A stretch of 64,000 nt of DNA from positions 18,014 to 82,013 of the forward strand of contig NZ_AUUU01000014.1 of the NCBI RefSeq assembly GCF_002760435.1. The letters run 5' to 3'. The DNA is from Clostridium sp. LS (GTDB taxonomy: Bacteria; Bacillota; Clostridia; Clostridiales; Clostridiaceae). A program made the position numbers and the translations under genes. The notes below the pieces were generated by a model. The model was not told where the DNA came from and searched no databases. It saw nothing but the letters and a program-made list of their open reading frames with translations. Of this stretch, positions 49,190 through 58,174 are shown piece after piece; positions within the stretch are counted from its first letter, which is position 1, and each line of letters opens with the position of its first letter.

Positions 49190-49636
49190 ATGAGTGAAGC
49201 AATTGAAAAATCAATAAAATACATAGAGGAGTCAAAGGTTGGATTACTAATAACAGTAGATCAAAATAAAATACCTTTTGTAAGATCAATAGGGGCTTTT
49301 TCTAACGAAGGAGCAAATATTTATTTTTTAACAGCAAGAGAAACAGAAAAAGTGAAACATATAAATTCAAATTCAACAGTTACTTTTTATTTTCAAAATG
49401 AAGGACAACCTTTTGAAAGTTTTAAGAGCGTTGCCATAAGCGGTGAAGCTTCTGAAGTGACAGACAAGGATGAACTAAACAAAGCTATTGAAGCTATAAG
49501 CCTTCGTTATCCTGTAATAAAAGAAAGGGTAGCAAATGGAGAATTTGAAAAGGCAGCGATTTATGTGGTTAAAGGAAAGTATATAAAGTTAGCTGATTAT
49601 TCGAAAGAACCTAAAGAACAATTAATAAATATATAA
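49190..49636 (+). CDS. Pyridoxamine 5'-phosphate oxidase-like flavoprotein
   Basis: The 148 residues form a split-barrel FMN/F420-binding-type fold: VGLLITVDQNKIPFVRSIGAFSNEGANIYFLTARETEKVKHI. Family members reduce flavins or small molecules. It lies between K1 and D2 and could supply electrons or modify a sulfur substrate; this is inference. It starts 58 bp after K1, with a GAGGG site. Confidence 0.8.
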   Translation: MSEAIEKSIKYIEESKVGLLITVDQNKIPFVRSIGAFSNEGANIYFLTARETEKVKHINSNSTVTFYFQNEGQPFESFKSVAISGEASEVTDKDELNKAIEAISLRYPVIKERVANGEFEKAAIYVVKGKYIKLADYSKEPKEQLINI

Positions 49637-49716
49637 ATATGTTTATTTTTATATGTCATTATTGACTAGAAAGATATTAAGCAAGAATTAATTAAAATAA
49701 ATAGGAGGAATTTTAA

Positions 49717-51189
49717 GTGGCTATAGATTTAAAAATATCTGCAGTTGTAACAAGAGAAAGTCGTTTAGGTTCTGTTACTGGTTATAATGGAGACTTACAT
49801 GATATTGTTAATAAATCAAAATGCGGAACTTTAAAAAATAGAGATAGATGTTTTAGTCAATCAAGTTCATGTAATGCAATGTGCGCACTCGGACAATTAT
49901 CAGGAATAAGAGATGTTGCAATAATAAATCACTCACCATCAGGTTGTACTGCAGTTGCATCAGGCATTAATGTAAATAACAACCAATTAGCAACTAAAAG
50001 GGGAGTTTCAAATAATACAGTTTTTTTAGGAACAGATATGGATGAAAATGATACTGTATTTGGAGCAACTGGGAGTCTTAAAGAAATAATAATAGAAACT
50101 TATAATAGGTACAAGCCAAAAGCTATATTTGTAGGTACATCATGTGTATCAGGAATAATAGGTGAAGATGTTGATAGTGTAGTTGAACAAGTTAAGAAAG
50201 AAATACCAGAAAATATTCCAGTAGCAGCAGTTCATTGTGAGGGATTTAGGTCAAGAATATGGGCAACAGGCTTTGATGCTTCTGATCACGCAGTTCTTAG
50301 CAGTATTGTAAAACCACCAAAAAAGAAAACAAATAAGATTAATTTTAAGAACTTCTATGAAAGTGAAAGAAAACAAATAATTGAGATATTCAGTAACTTT
50401 GGAGTTGAACCAGTATTTTTCTATCAGAATTCAACCGTTGAAGAACTAGAACATCTTTCAGAAGCACTTGCTACAGTAAGTATATGCGGGGTTCTTGGAT
50501 CATACCTAGGAAATGGATTGGAGCAGGAATATGGAGTTCCATTTGTAAAAACAATTAACCCATTAGGCATTGCAGGTTTTGAAACTTGGCTTAGGGGTAT
50601 CGGTAGTGCTATAGGTAAAGAGAAAGAAGTAGAAGCTTATATTGAAAGAGAAAGGGCAATCTATATTCCTAAAATAGAAGAGGTTAAAAAAGAACTTAAA
50701 GGATTAAAAGCTGTACTAGGAATGGGACCAGGATATACATATGAAGTATCGCGTGTTCTCCAAGAGTTAGGAATGGAAGTAGTTTGGGCTGCATCTTGGC
50801 ATCACGATAAAATGCATGATAATGAGGAGCTGCCAGCACCGCTTAAATATTTAAGTGAAAATTCACAAGATAATTTTAAAGTAAGTGTAGCAGATCAGCA
50901 AAACTTTGAAATTTTAAATATAATAAACCATTATAAACCTGATATATACTTTTCACGTCATCCAGGTACAACAGTTTGGGCGATTAAGCAAGGTGCAGCG
51001 GCATTATGTGTAAATGACGAGTATATGATTTTTGGATACAAAGGCACTCTTGATTTTGCGTATACAGTGCTAGATACAATCAAAAATAGAAGTTTTGAGA
51101 AAAACTTAGCGTCTAGAATTAAACTTCCTTATACAGAGTGGTGGTATAAACAGGATAATTCAACATTCTTAACAGAGGAGGGAAAATAA
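49717..51189 (+). CDS. Nitrogenase component-1 alpha-like protein D2
   Basis: The 490 residues start with GTG behind AGGAGG. P-cluster-type cysteines are Cys52, Cys77 and Cys143 (SSSCNAM, SPSGCTAV, TSCVSGIIGED). Cys257 (VSICGVLG) aligns with the cofactor cysteine. The NifD His442 position is not His (LCVNDEYMIFGYKG, Leu430), a pattern like NifE. Gln191/His195 positions are Trp182/Phe186. A WHHD motif (361-364) is shared with D3. It may be a catalytic reductase of Mar type or a NifE-like scaffold. Confidence 0.88.
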   Translation: MAIDLKISAVVTRESRLGSVTGYNGDLHDIVNKSKCGTLKNRDRCFSQSSSCNAMCALGQLSGIRDVAIINHSPSGCTAVASGINVNNNQLATKRGVSNNTVFLGTDMDENDTVFGATGSLKEIIIETYNRYKPKAIFVGTSCVSGIIGEDVDSVVEQVKKEIPENIPVAAVHCEGFRSRIWATGFDASDHAVLSSIVKPPKKKTNKINFKNFYESERKQIIEIFSNFGVEPVFFYQNSTVEELEHLSEALATVSICGVLGSYLGNGLEQEYGVPFVKTINPLGIAGFETWLRGIGSAIGKEKEVEAYIERERAIYIPKIEEVKKELKGLKAVLGMGPGYTYEVSRVLQELGMEVVWAASWHHDKMHDNEELPAPLKYLSENSQDNFKVSVADQQNFEILNIINHYKPDIYFSRHPGTTVWAIKQGAAALCVNDEYMIFGYKGTLDFAYTVLDTIKNRSFEKNLASRIKLPYTEWWYKQDNSTFLTEEGK

Positions 51190-51190
51190 A

Positions 51191-52489
51191 ATGGCTAAAA
51201 TATTAGATCAACCAAGATACAAATGCGCTTTAGCTGCTATGCAGACAGTGCAATCAATTCCAGGAGCTATACCTGTATTACATGCTGGACCAGGATGCGG
51301 TGCTAAGCTGGGTGGAGGCGCTGGAAATTCAGGACATTTTTCTCATAATATTTTTCCTTGTACTAATATAAGTGAAAAAGAAGTAGTTTTTGGCGGTGAA
51401 ACAAAGTTAAGAGATATAGTGGAAAATTCACTAAAGGTAATAGATGCTGAATTATATGTAGTGTTAACAAGTTGCACATCCGAGGTAATCGGTGATGACG
51501 CTGAAGAAATTGCACGTTCTTTTAGATCAGAAGGAAAGCCTGTAATATTTGCATCTACACCAGGATTTAAAGGAAATAATTATTTAGGACATGAATGGGT
51601 AATTGATGCAATTATAGATCAGTATTTAGAGCCAAGTGATGAGAAGGAAAAAGGCCTTGTTAATATTTGGGCAGGAATTCCACTGCACGATCCGTTTTGG
51701 TTAGGGAATTTAAGAGAATTAGAGAAGCTTGTTGAAGAATTAGGATTAATACCTAATACTATTTTTGGGCATGATAGAGGAATTGAAAATTTAAATAAAG
51801 TGCCGAAAGCTGAATTTAATCTTTTAGTTTCACCTTGGCTTGGATTATCTAATGTGAAAAATTTAGAAAGAAAGTTTGGGACACCTTATTTACATTACCC
51901 TGTATTACCTGTAGGAGCAACTGAAACCAGCAAATTTTTAAAAGCGGTAGGTGATTTTGCTGGAATTGAAAAAGAAAAGATAGAGAGAATTATTGAAAAG
52001 CATGAAAGAGAGTATTATTACTACATAGAAAGATTTGCAGATGTATTTCTTGAAACGCGTGTAATGTCTAAGCGTTTCGTTGTAGTATCAGATTCACAAT
52101 ATTCTCTAGCATTAACAAAATTTTTGGTTAACGATCTAGGATTATTCCCAGCTAAACAATTCATAATTGATGATGCACCAGAAAAGTATAGAAAAAATAT
52201 AGAAGGCTATTTTAAGGAATTGAATTATGGAATAGAAGCAGAGATAGAATTTTCTGTCGATGGATATAAAATTCATAATGAAATAAGGAATACCGATTAT
52301 CATGGATATCCTCTAATACTAGGTAGTTCTTGGGAAAAGAAAGTAGCAAAAGATACTGATGGTCATTATTTATCTATTTCATGGCCTATAAACGAGAGAT
52401 TAGTAATAAATAGTTCATATGTTGGATATGCTGGAGGACTAAAAGTTTTAGAAGATATATATTCTGTAGTACTTACTAGATTTAACTAA
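51191..52489 (+). CDS. Nitrogenase component-1 beta-like protein K2
   Basis: The 432 residues start 1 bp after the D2 stop, so translation is coupled. Cys12, Cys36 and Cys95 (YKCALAA, AGPGCGAK, TSCTSEVIGDD) are the expected P-cluster ligands. FPCTN near residue 57 is shared with K3. It is presumed to form a complex with D2. No terminator is obvious before the next leader. Confidence 0.88.
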   Translation: MAKILDQPRYKCALAAMQTVQSIPGAIPVLHAGPGCGAKLGGGAGNSGHFSHNIFPCTNISEKEVVFGGETKLRDIVENSLKVIDAELYVVLTSCTSEVIGDDAEEIARSFRSEGKPVIFASTPGFKGNNYLGHEWVIDAIIDQYLEPSDEKEKGLVNIWAGIPLHDPFWLGNLRELEKLVEELGLIPNTIFGHDRGIENLNKVPKAEFNLLVSPWLGLSNVKNLERKFGTPYLHYPVLPVGATETSKFLKAVGDFAGIEKEKIERIIEKHEREYYYYIERFADVFLETRVMSKRFVVVSDSQYSLALTKFLVNDLGLFPAKQFIIDDAPEKYRKNIEGYFKELNYGIEAEIEFSVDGYKIHNEIRNTDYHGYPLILGSSWEKKVAKDTDGHYLSISWPINERLVINSSYVGYAGGLKVLEDIYSVVLTRFN

Positions 52490-52512
52490 GAAAATGAATA
52501 TTTAAAATTTAA

Positions 52513-52666
52513 GTATTATAAGAAATACAAATGTTAAAAGTTATTATGTATAAAAACCTAGTATACATATCGAGATAGCAAAGAATTTATTATAGTTAAG
52601 TAGGCCTGACTGGAAAAACCAGAGGACTTGCTTCTGAAGGACACATGGAAGTAAGACCTCTTTTCT
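52513..52666 (+). promoter_or_regulatory. Shared attenuator leader, copy 3
   Basis: The core CTGACTGGAAAAACCAGAGG (52606-52625) has a five-A loop. It runs into a terminator (AGAGGACTTGCTTC, 52621-52634, with GAAGTAAGACCTCT, 52648-52661, then T). Upstream, GTATTATAAGAAATAC (52513-52528) is a small palindrome like the TATARGAAT string in other copies, and TATGTATA/TATACATA forms another hairpin. No good TTGACA promoter was found, so the start site is uncertain. Confidence 0.72.
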
Positions 52667-52708
52667 ACAAAATGATAATTATATAAAAGTGAAAAGGGGA
52701 TATGAAAA

Positions 52709-53758
52709 ATGAATAAGAGTAAATTTGTAAAAGTATTAAGTATTGTTATGTTAGTTACATTTGGAATTGTAGGGTGCTCGACAAATAGTGGTAATACTGG
52801 CAAAGTTGATGATAAGCAAAAAACTTCAGAAACCAGTAGCTCAGTTGATTTAAGTAAGGTTACCATTAGAGTTGGGCAAACAGGTTGGTCATCATATGAA
52901 TCAGCCTTAAAAGCAGCTGGACTAGATAATACTCCATATAAAGTCGAATATAGTGTATTTCAAGGAGGAAACTTATGCCTTCAAGCAATGGCTGCAGACC
53001 AAATAGATTTCACTGGTTCAAGTGAAACACCACCAGTTTTTGCAGCGGAATCTCAAAATCAAGGCGGTTTTAAGATAGTTGCAGTTTCACATGCAAGTAC
53101 TCTTTTGCAGGAACTTGTTGTACCTAAAGATTCTAATATAAAAAGTGTTGCAGATTTAAAGGGTAAGAAGGTTGGATATATTAATTCTACAACTGCTCAA
53201 TATTTTCTTATTAAGATGCTAGAGAAAGCAGGATTAAAATGGGAAGATATTGACGCAAAGCAAGTATCAACAGCAGATGGAGTTACAGCTTTATCTGGAG
53301 GACAGATAGACGCCTTTGCAAGTTATGGAAATTCTATTATCGCAGCTCATAAAAATGGTGCAACTACTTTAGAAAGTGCACAAAATATTTTATCTGGATA
53401 TTTTCCTTATGAAGCTTCTGTTACAGCTTTAAAAGATGAAGGTAAGAAAGCAGCAATTACTGATTATTTGGCAAGATTAGAAAAAGCAAATCAATGGAAA
53501 AGAGATAATGCTGAGGCTTGGGCAAAAATATCATCAAAACCACAAGGATTTTCTGAGGAAGAAGGCTTAGATACTTTTAAGAAACAGGAAGCCCAAATTA
53601 AAAGTGAAGTAATACTTGTGGATGATAAAGTTATAGCATCTCAGCAAGATTTATCTAATGTATTCTTTTCATTAGGTCTTATAAAAAATAAACAAGATGT
53701 TAAGGGTTTTTACTCAAATGAACTTAATGATGGATTAAAGAAAGCCTTAAATAAGTAG
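52709..53758 (+). CDS. ssuA: SsuA-type substrate-binding lipoprotein
   Basis: This 349-residue lipoprotein (lipobox IVGC, Cys23) has an aliphatic-sulfonate-type fold: VFQGGNLCLQAMAADQIDFTGSSETPPVFA, SNIKSVADLKGKKVGYINSTTAQYFL, and SGGQIDAFASYG. SsuA/TauA proteins bind alkanesulfonates or taurine. It is the first gene of an ssuA-ssuC-ssuB set. No SsuD monooxygenase is present, as expected in an anaerobe. Confidence 0.87.
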   Translation: MNKSKFVKVLSIVMLVTFGIVGCSTNSGNTGKVDDKQKTSETSSSVDLSKVTIRVGQTGWSSYESALKAAGLDNTPYKVEYSVFQGGNLCLQAMAADQIDFTGSSETPPVFAAESQNQGGFKIVAVSHASTLLQELVVPKDSNIKSVADLKGKKVGYINSTTAQYFLIKMLEKAGLKWEDIDAKQVSTADGVTALSGGQIDAFASYGNSIIAAHKNGATTLESAQNILSGYFPYEASVTALKDEGKKAAITDYLARLEKANQWKRDNAEAWAKISSKPQGFSEEEGLDTFKKQEAQIKSEVILVDDKVIASQQDLSNVFFSLGLIKNKQDVKGFYSNELNDGLKKALNK

Positions 53759-53860
53759 TTGAAATCATATAGGTGCAAGGTATTTTATAAATGGAAGGAT
53801 ACATTTATAAAAGCCTGCACTTTATTTTAAAATTTAAGTTGTGTTGAGAGGTGGAAATAA

Positions 53861-54640
53861 GTGGAAAAGGATAAAAAAACACATTTTTTTTCTAAAACAG
53901 TAGGATTAATTATTCCAATTTTTATACTAGCAGTATGGTATGTATTTTCAAAAAATGGAGTTATAAAATCTAATATTTTACCAACTCCAACTAGTGTAGT
54001 AGATGCGTTTATTGAATCAATTAAAAGTGGAGAATTAATAGATAATATAGTCGTTAGTTCTAAGAGAGCATTAATTGGGCTACTAATTGGAGGAGGCATT
54101 GGATTTTTTTTAGGATTAGCTACAGGTTTATCAAAAATAGCAAAACTATTTTTAAATGACAGCATTCAAATGATACGAAATATACCAATATTAGCATTAC
54201 TTCCATTAATAATATTATGGTTTGGTATAGGAGAAAGAGCAAAAATTGTTATGGTGGCATTATCTGTTTTCTTTCCAATATATTTAAATACCTATAGTGG
54301 TATTTACACTATAGATCCTGGACTAATTGAAATGGGGAAAATTTATGGACTAAGAGGGTTCAGCTTATTTAAGCATATTATTTTCCCAGGAGCATTACAA
54401 TCAATACTTGTAGGATTAAGACATGCACTAGGAACTATGTGGCTTATTTTAATTGCAGCCGAAACTGTTGCCAGCGATGCAGGAATAGGATATATGGCTA
54501 TGACTGCAAGAGAATTATTACAGATGGATATAGTTGTACTAAGTATAATAATTTATGCGGTTCTCGGAAAACTTTCAGACGTTGTCGCTAATGTGGTAGA
54601 AAGAGCCGTACTTAGATGGAATCCTGCATTTAATAGTTGA
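53861..54640 (+). CDS. ssuC: SsuC-type ABC permease
   Basis: The 259 residues have six helices, with the cytoplasmic loop IEMGKIYGLRGFSLFKHIIFPGALQSILVG. It starts with GTG at 53861 behind GAGAGGTGG. It is more typical in length than the permease at 38595, which carries an N-terminal extension. Confidence 0.9.
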   Translation: MEKDKKTHFFSKTVGLIIPIFILAVWYVFSKNGVIKSNILPTPTSVVDAFIESIKSGELIDNIVVSSKRALIGLLIGGGIGFFLGLATGLSKIAKLFLNDSIQMIRNIPILALLPLIILWFGIGERAKIVMVALSVFFPIYLNTYSGIYTIDPGLIEMGKIYGLRGFSLFKHIIFPGALQSILVGLRHALGTMWLILIAAETVASDAGIGYMAMTARELLQMDIVVLSIIIYAVLGKLSDVVANVVERAVLRWNPAFNS

Positions 54641-54658
54641 TATTGGAGGTGAAATAGA

Positions 54659-55414
54659 ATGTCAGAAAACACAGGTATTGAAATTAAAATAGAGCAGTTA
54701 AATAAATATTTCGGAAAAGTGAAGGTATTAGAAAGCTTAAACTTATCAATAAAATCGGGAGAATTTGTTGCAATTGTTGGGAAAAGTGGTTGCGGAAAAA
54801 GCACTTTATTGAGAATTATTTCAGGGTTAGATAAGCCTTCAGATGGTGTAATTAAGCTAGATGAAAAATCATCCATAAAACAAAACAATGATGTAAGATA
54901 TTTATTTCAAGAAGCACGATTACTGCCATGGAAAAATATCTTAGATAATGTTCTTATAGGATCTCAAAATAATAAAGAATTAGCAGAAAATGCTTTAAGA
55001 GCTGTTGGTCTACAAGACAAAGCGAAAGAATGGCCATATGCTTTGTCAGGAGGACAAAAGCAAAGAGTTGCTTTAGCAAGAGCGCTTACAAGCAACCCAA
55101 AATTAATATTACTTGATGAACCTCTTGGAGCACTTGATGCTCTAACAAGAATAGAGATGCAGCAGTTAATAGAAAAAATATGGCTTGATAAAAAATTTAC
55201 TGTTATTTTAGTTACACATGATGTTAGTGAGGCTGTAACTCTAGCTGATAGAGTAGTACTAATTGAAAAAGGAAAAATTGAGATGAATATTGATATTACC
55301 TTAGGGAGACCAAGAATAAAGGATAGTGATTTTGCACATTTTGAAAAGCGGATTTTAAACAAAGTTCTTAATTTATCAGATGATAGAAAAACTGAAGCCG
55401 AATACGCTATATAG
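54659..55414 (+). CDS. ssuB: SsuB-type ABC ATPase
   Basis: The 251 residues contain Walker A GKSGCGKST, signature LSGGQKQRVALARAL, Walker [13 protein letters not shown] and H-loop THDVSEA. GGAGGTG precedes the ATG. It completes the sulfonate-type importer and is followed after 29 bp by the dehydrogenase gene. Confidence 0.93.
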   Translation: MSENTGIEIKIEQLNKYFGKVKVLESLNLSIKSGEFVAIVGKSGCGKSTLLRIISGLDKPSDGVIKLDEKSSIKQNNDVRYLFQEARLLPWKNILDNVLIGSQNNKELAENALRAVGLQDKAKEWPYALSGGQKQRVALARALTSNPKLILLDEPLGALDALTRIEMQQLIEKIWLDKKFTVILVTHDVSEAVTLADRVVLIEKGKIEMNIDITLGRPRIKDSDFAHFEKRILNKVLNLSDDRKTEAEYAI

Positions 55415-55443
55415 AATAATAATTTGTTAGGAGGAAGAGAATA

Positions 55444-56529
55444 ATGAGTTTAGTTCAAACACCATATGAATATGTAAATGAACCAAATGTTATAAGCAAA
55501 TCAGGAAACTATGTAAGAAAATTAGGAAATAATGCACTTATAATAGGAGGAAAAACAGCATTAAGTATCACTCAAAGTCAAATTACAGAGAGTTTTGAAG
55601 AAAACAATATCCATTTCTCAATAAAAGAATTTTCTGGATATCCTACAAAAAAGATAATATCTGAGTATAAGGAGTATGGAAAAGAAAATAAAATTAATGT
55701 TATTGTTGGAATTGGAGGAGGAAGAGTACTTGATACAACAAAGGCGGTTGGAAATGAACTAGGAATACCGGTAGTAGCAATACCAACAATTGCAGCAACC
55801 TGTGCATCATGGGCAGCAGTATCTATTATTTATGATGAAGAGGGGAATCAAGTAGATTTTTATCAATCCAAACAATCAGCAAATTTAATCTTAGCAGATA
55901 CAAAGATATTATCAGAAGCCCCAGATAGATATTTAAAGGCTGGAATTATAGATACTCTTGCTAAATGGTATGAAACAGAGCCGAATCTAAAAAATAATGA
56001 TAGTTTGCAATTAAAACTACAAATTGAAACTGCTAAATTAGGATTCGATACCTTAGTAGAAAAAAGTACTAAATATTTTGATTCTGAAAATAGGAAAGAT
56101 AATCTAAATGATTTTAAACAAATTGTAGATTCAATTATTATGCTTGCAGGATTAGTTGGAAGTATAAAAAGCGAAGAATTTTATGGAGGTATAGCACACC
56201 CTTTTTATAACAGTAGTACTAAAATACCAGAGACTAGAACTAAACTTCATGGTGAAAAAGTAGCATTTGGAATACTTAGTCAACTTGTTTTGGAAGAAAA
56301 ACCTCAAGAAGAAATAATTAAAGCTTATAATTTATTTATTAAATTTGATGCACCGACCACGTTAAAAGAAATTGGAATTGTAGATCAAGTAGAGGAAAAG
56401 GTTAATTTAATAGCAGAAGATGTTTTAAATAATAGTAGTTTTTATAAAGGAGTAAGTTATAAATTAACTAGTGATATTATTAAAAATGCCATATTAAAAG
56501 CAGATAGTATAGGAAGAGAGATTTCATAA
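55444..56529 (+). CDS. Iron-containing alcohol dehydrogenase family (HcxA/GldA-like)
   Basis: This 361-residue NAD(P)-dependent group III dehydrogenase has GIGGGRVLDTTKAV for the nucleotide and PTIAATCASWAAVS. Metal ligands are Asp in GIIDTLAKW, His in GGIAHPFYN and His in TKLHGEKVAFG. It resembles GldA and E. coli HcxA (YbdH), a 2-oxoacid/hydroxyacid dehydrogenase encoded next to a methionine aminotransferase. With an aminotransferase directly downstream the same logic is suggested here: amino acid to 2-oxoacid to 2-hydroxyacid, possibly of methionine or a related thioether. Confidence 0.8.
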   Translation: MSLVQTPYEYVNEPNVISKSGNYVRKLGNNALIIGGKTALSITQSQITESFEENNIHFSIKEFSGYPTKKIISEYKEYGKENKINVIVGIGGGRVLDTTKAVGNELGIPVVAIPTIAATCASWAAVSIIYDEEGNQVDFYQSKQSANLILADTKILSEAPDRYLKAGIIDTLAKWYETEPNLKNNDSLQLKLQIETAKLGFDTLVEKSTKYFDSENRKDNLNDFKQIVDSIIMLAGLVGSIKSEEFYGGIAHPFYNSSTKIPETRTKLHGEKVAFGILSQLVLEEKPQEEIIKAYNLFIKFDAPTTLKEIGIVDQVEEKVNLIAEDVLNNSSFYKGVSYKLTSDIIKNAILKADSIGREIS

Positions 56530-56545
56530 GAAGGAGTAAAAGGAA

Positions 56546-57637
56546 ATGTCAAATTTAAAGCATAGGGAAGAACTCGATTCAATTGAAAACTATAAACCAG
56601 CAAAAACTATAGAATCAATCAGTAGGGAGCTTGGATTGACTAAAGTTATCAAACTTGCAGGAAATGAAAATAGATTTGGATGCTCAAAGTTAGCAAAAGA
56701 AGCTATTAAAAATGCCTTTGATGAAATTTCATTGTACCCAGATTTTAATTTAACTTGCCTTAGAGAAAGATTATCAAATGATTTGAATGTTAAGGAAAAT
56801 CAAATTATTTTTGGAAATGGATCTTTTGAGCTTTTGTCATTAATTGCTCAAGCTTTCATAAATAAAGGAGAAGAATCAATTATACCTGAGATTACATTTG
56901 GATGGTATCAAACAGTTACACTTCAAATGGGCGGAAATATTGTATTTGTTCCCCTTAAAGAATACCAGATAGATTTAGATGAAATTAAATCAAAAATAAA
57001 TAGGAAAACTAAAGTAATATGGATTTGTAATCCTAACAATCCTATTGGAACCTTCATAGATGAAAAGAAATTAGTGAAATTTCTCGAAGATATTCCTAAA
57101 GATATAGTTGTTGTACTAGATGAAGCCTATTATGAATATGTAGATGATAGTAGTTATCCTGAATCTATAAATTTACTTAATAATTATAAAAATATTATTG
57201 TATTAAGAACATTTTCTAAGGTGTATGGATTAGCTTCCTTAAGGTTAGGTTATGGAATTGCTTCAGAAGAAGTTATAGATTGCTTGAGCAAAGTTAAAGA
57301 ACCAATTAACGTAAATATGGCTGCTCAGGTAGCAGCATTGGCAAGTCTAGATGATTATGAATTTAAAAATCGTGTTCTAGAGAATAATAAAATAAGCAAA
57401 CAATTATATTATGAAGAATTGGATAAATTAAATTTAGAGTATATTAAAACACAAGGTAATTTTATAATGATCAACACTAATATTAGTGGCGATTTGGTTG
57501 TAGAAAAATTTTTAAAGAGAGGCATACTTATAAGAAGCGGTTCAGAATTTAAAATGCCAAGCTGGGTAAGAATTTCTATAGGTACCTATGAAGAAAATAT
57601 AGAAGTGTTAAATGCACTGAAAGAAATATTGAATTAA
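56546..57637 (+). CDS. HisC-family class I/II aminotransferase
   Basis: This 363-residue PLP aminotransferase has LAGNENRFGCS near the start, CNPNNPIGT, LDEAYYEYV and PLP Lys225 in FSKVYGLASLRLGYG, with the C-terminal arginine in WVRISIG. Family enzymes act on histidinol phosphate or aromatic/other amino acids. No his genes are nearby. It follows the dehydrogenase by 16 bp and probably transaminates a sulfur amino acid, which is inference. Confidence 0.85.
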   Translation: MSNLKHREELDSIENYKPAKTIESISRELGLTKVIKLAGNENRFGCSKLAKEAIKNAFDEISLYPDFNLTCLRERLSNDLNVKENQIIFGNGSFELLSLIAQAFINKGEESIIPEITFGWYQTVTLQMGGNIVFVPLKEYQIDLDEIKSKINRKTKVIWICNPNNPIGTFIDEKKLVKFLEDIPKDIVVVLDEAYYEYVDDSSYPESINLLNNYKNIIVLRTFSKVYGLASLRLGYGIASEEVIDCLSKVKEPINVNMAAQVAALASLDDYEFKNRVLENNKISKQLYYEELDKLNLEYIKTQGNFIMINTNISGDLVVEKFLKRGILIRSGSEFKMPSWVRISIGTYEENIEVLNALKEILN

Positions 57638-57718
57638 ATATATTTTTAATAATAAAAAACTATAAAAAATAGTAATTTAATATTTTTGAATATTTTTTCT
57701 AAAAATGTAAAAACAATA

Positions 57719-57748
57719 TTGACTAAATATAACTATATAGAATATAAT
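57719..57748 (+). promoter_or_regulatory. Promoter of the second T-box unit
   Basis: TTGACT (57719-57724) and TATAAT (57743-57748) have 18-bp spacing. Confidence 0.65.
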
Positions 57749-57814
57749 AAGTTATAAGATAAATCATAGTAAAGTAATAGGAATAATATGAAATATGAAA
57801 TAAATTATATAAGA

Positions 57815-58060
57815 ATAATGCGACGAAGGGAACAAGTATATTAAGGAAAGTTTTCAGAGAGGAATCCTTAAATAGCTGGAAGGGGTTCTAAATGGAACTT
57901 AATAGAATGCATCCCGGAGCACTAAGCTGAAGATTATAGTAGGTTTAGCAGGTGCGCCTGATATAGCGCAAAGAGATATTATGTTAAATTATTCGAACAT
58001 AATAATCAGAGTGGGACCGCGGATATTTCTGCCTCTGTTTTTTTAACAGGGGTATTTTGT
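57815..58060 (+). ncRNA. T-box leader, probably cysteine-specific
   Basis: The T-box sequence AGAGTGGGACCGCGG (58008-58022) is followed by a terminator (CCTCTGTT with AACAGGGG, then a T-rich tract). Stem I landmarks CAGAGAG and GCTGGAAG are present. The specifier area reads GAATGCATCCCGGAG. Aligned on GGAG with the cysK leader, the triplet is TGC (Cys), although ATG (Met) overlaps it. The antiterminator base after TGG is G, which suits a U discriminator (Cys) and not A (Met). It precedes the small YezD gene. Confidence 0.82.
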
Positions 58061-58174
58061 TTTATTTAAGGGAAGTGTTAATAAAATATTTGAGGGGATT
58101 TATATATAATTTTTATATGGTTATAAGTGTATAAATTTTATATAGTATTATAAATTAAGGTTGGGGGAGATATT

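Noticed and set aside
49663..49672. A fifth leader core before D2 (TGACTAGAAA)
   Set aside because: The 3' arm CTAGAGG and a terminator are missing, so it is a chance or decayed match.
57815..58060. Methionine specificity of the second T-box (ATG specifier)
   Set aside because: Aligned on the following GGAG with the cysK leader the triplet is TGC, and the G after TGG suits a U discriminator rather than the A of tRNA-Met. Not fully excluded.
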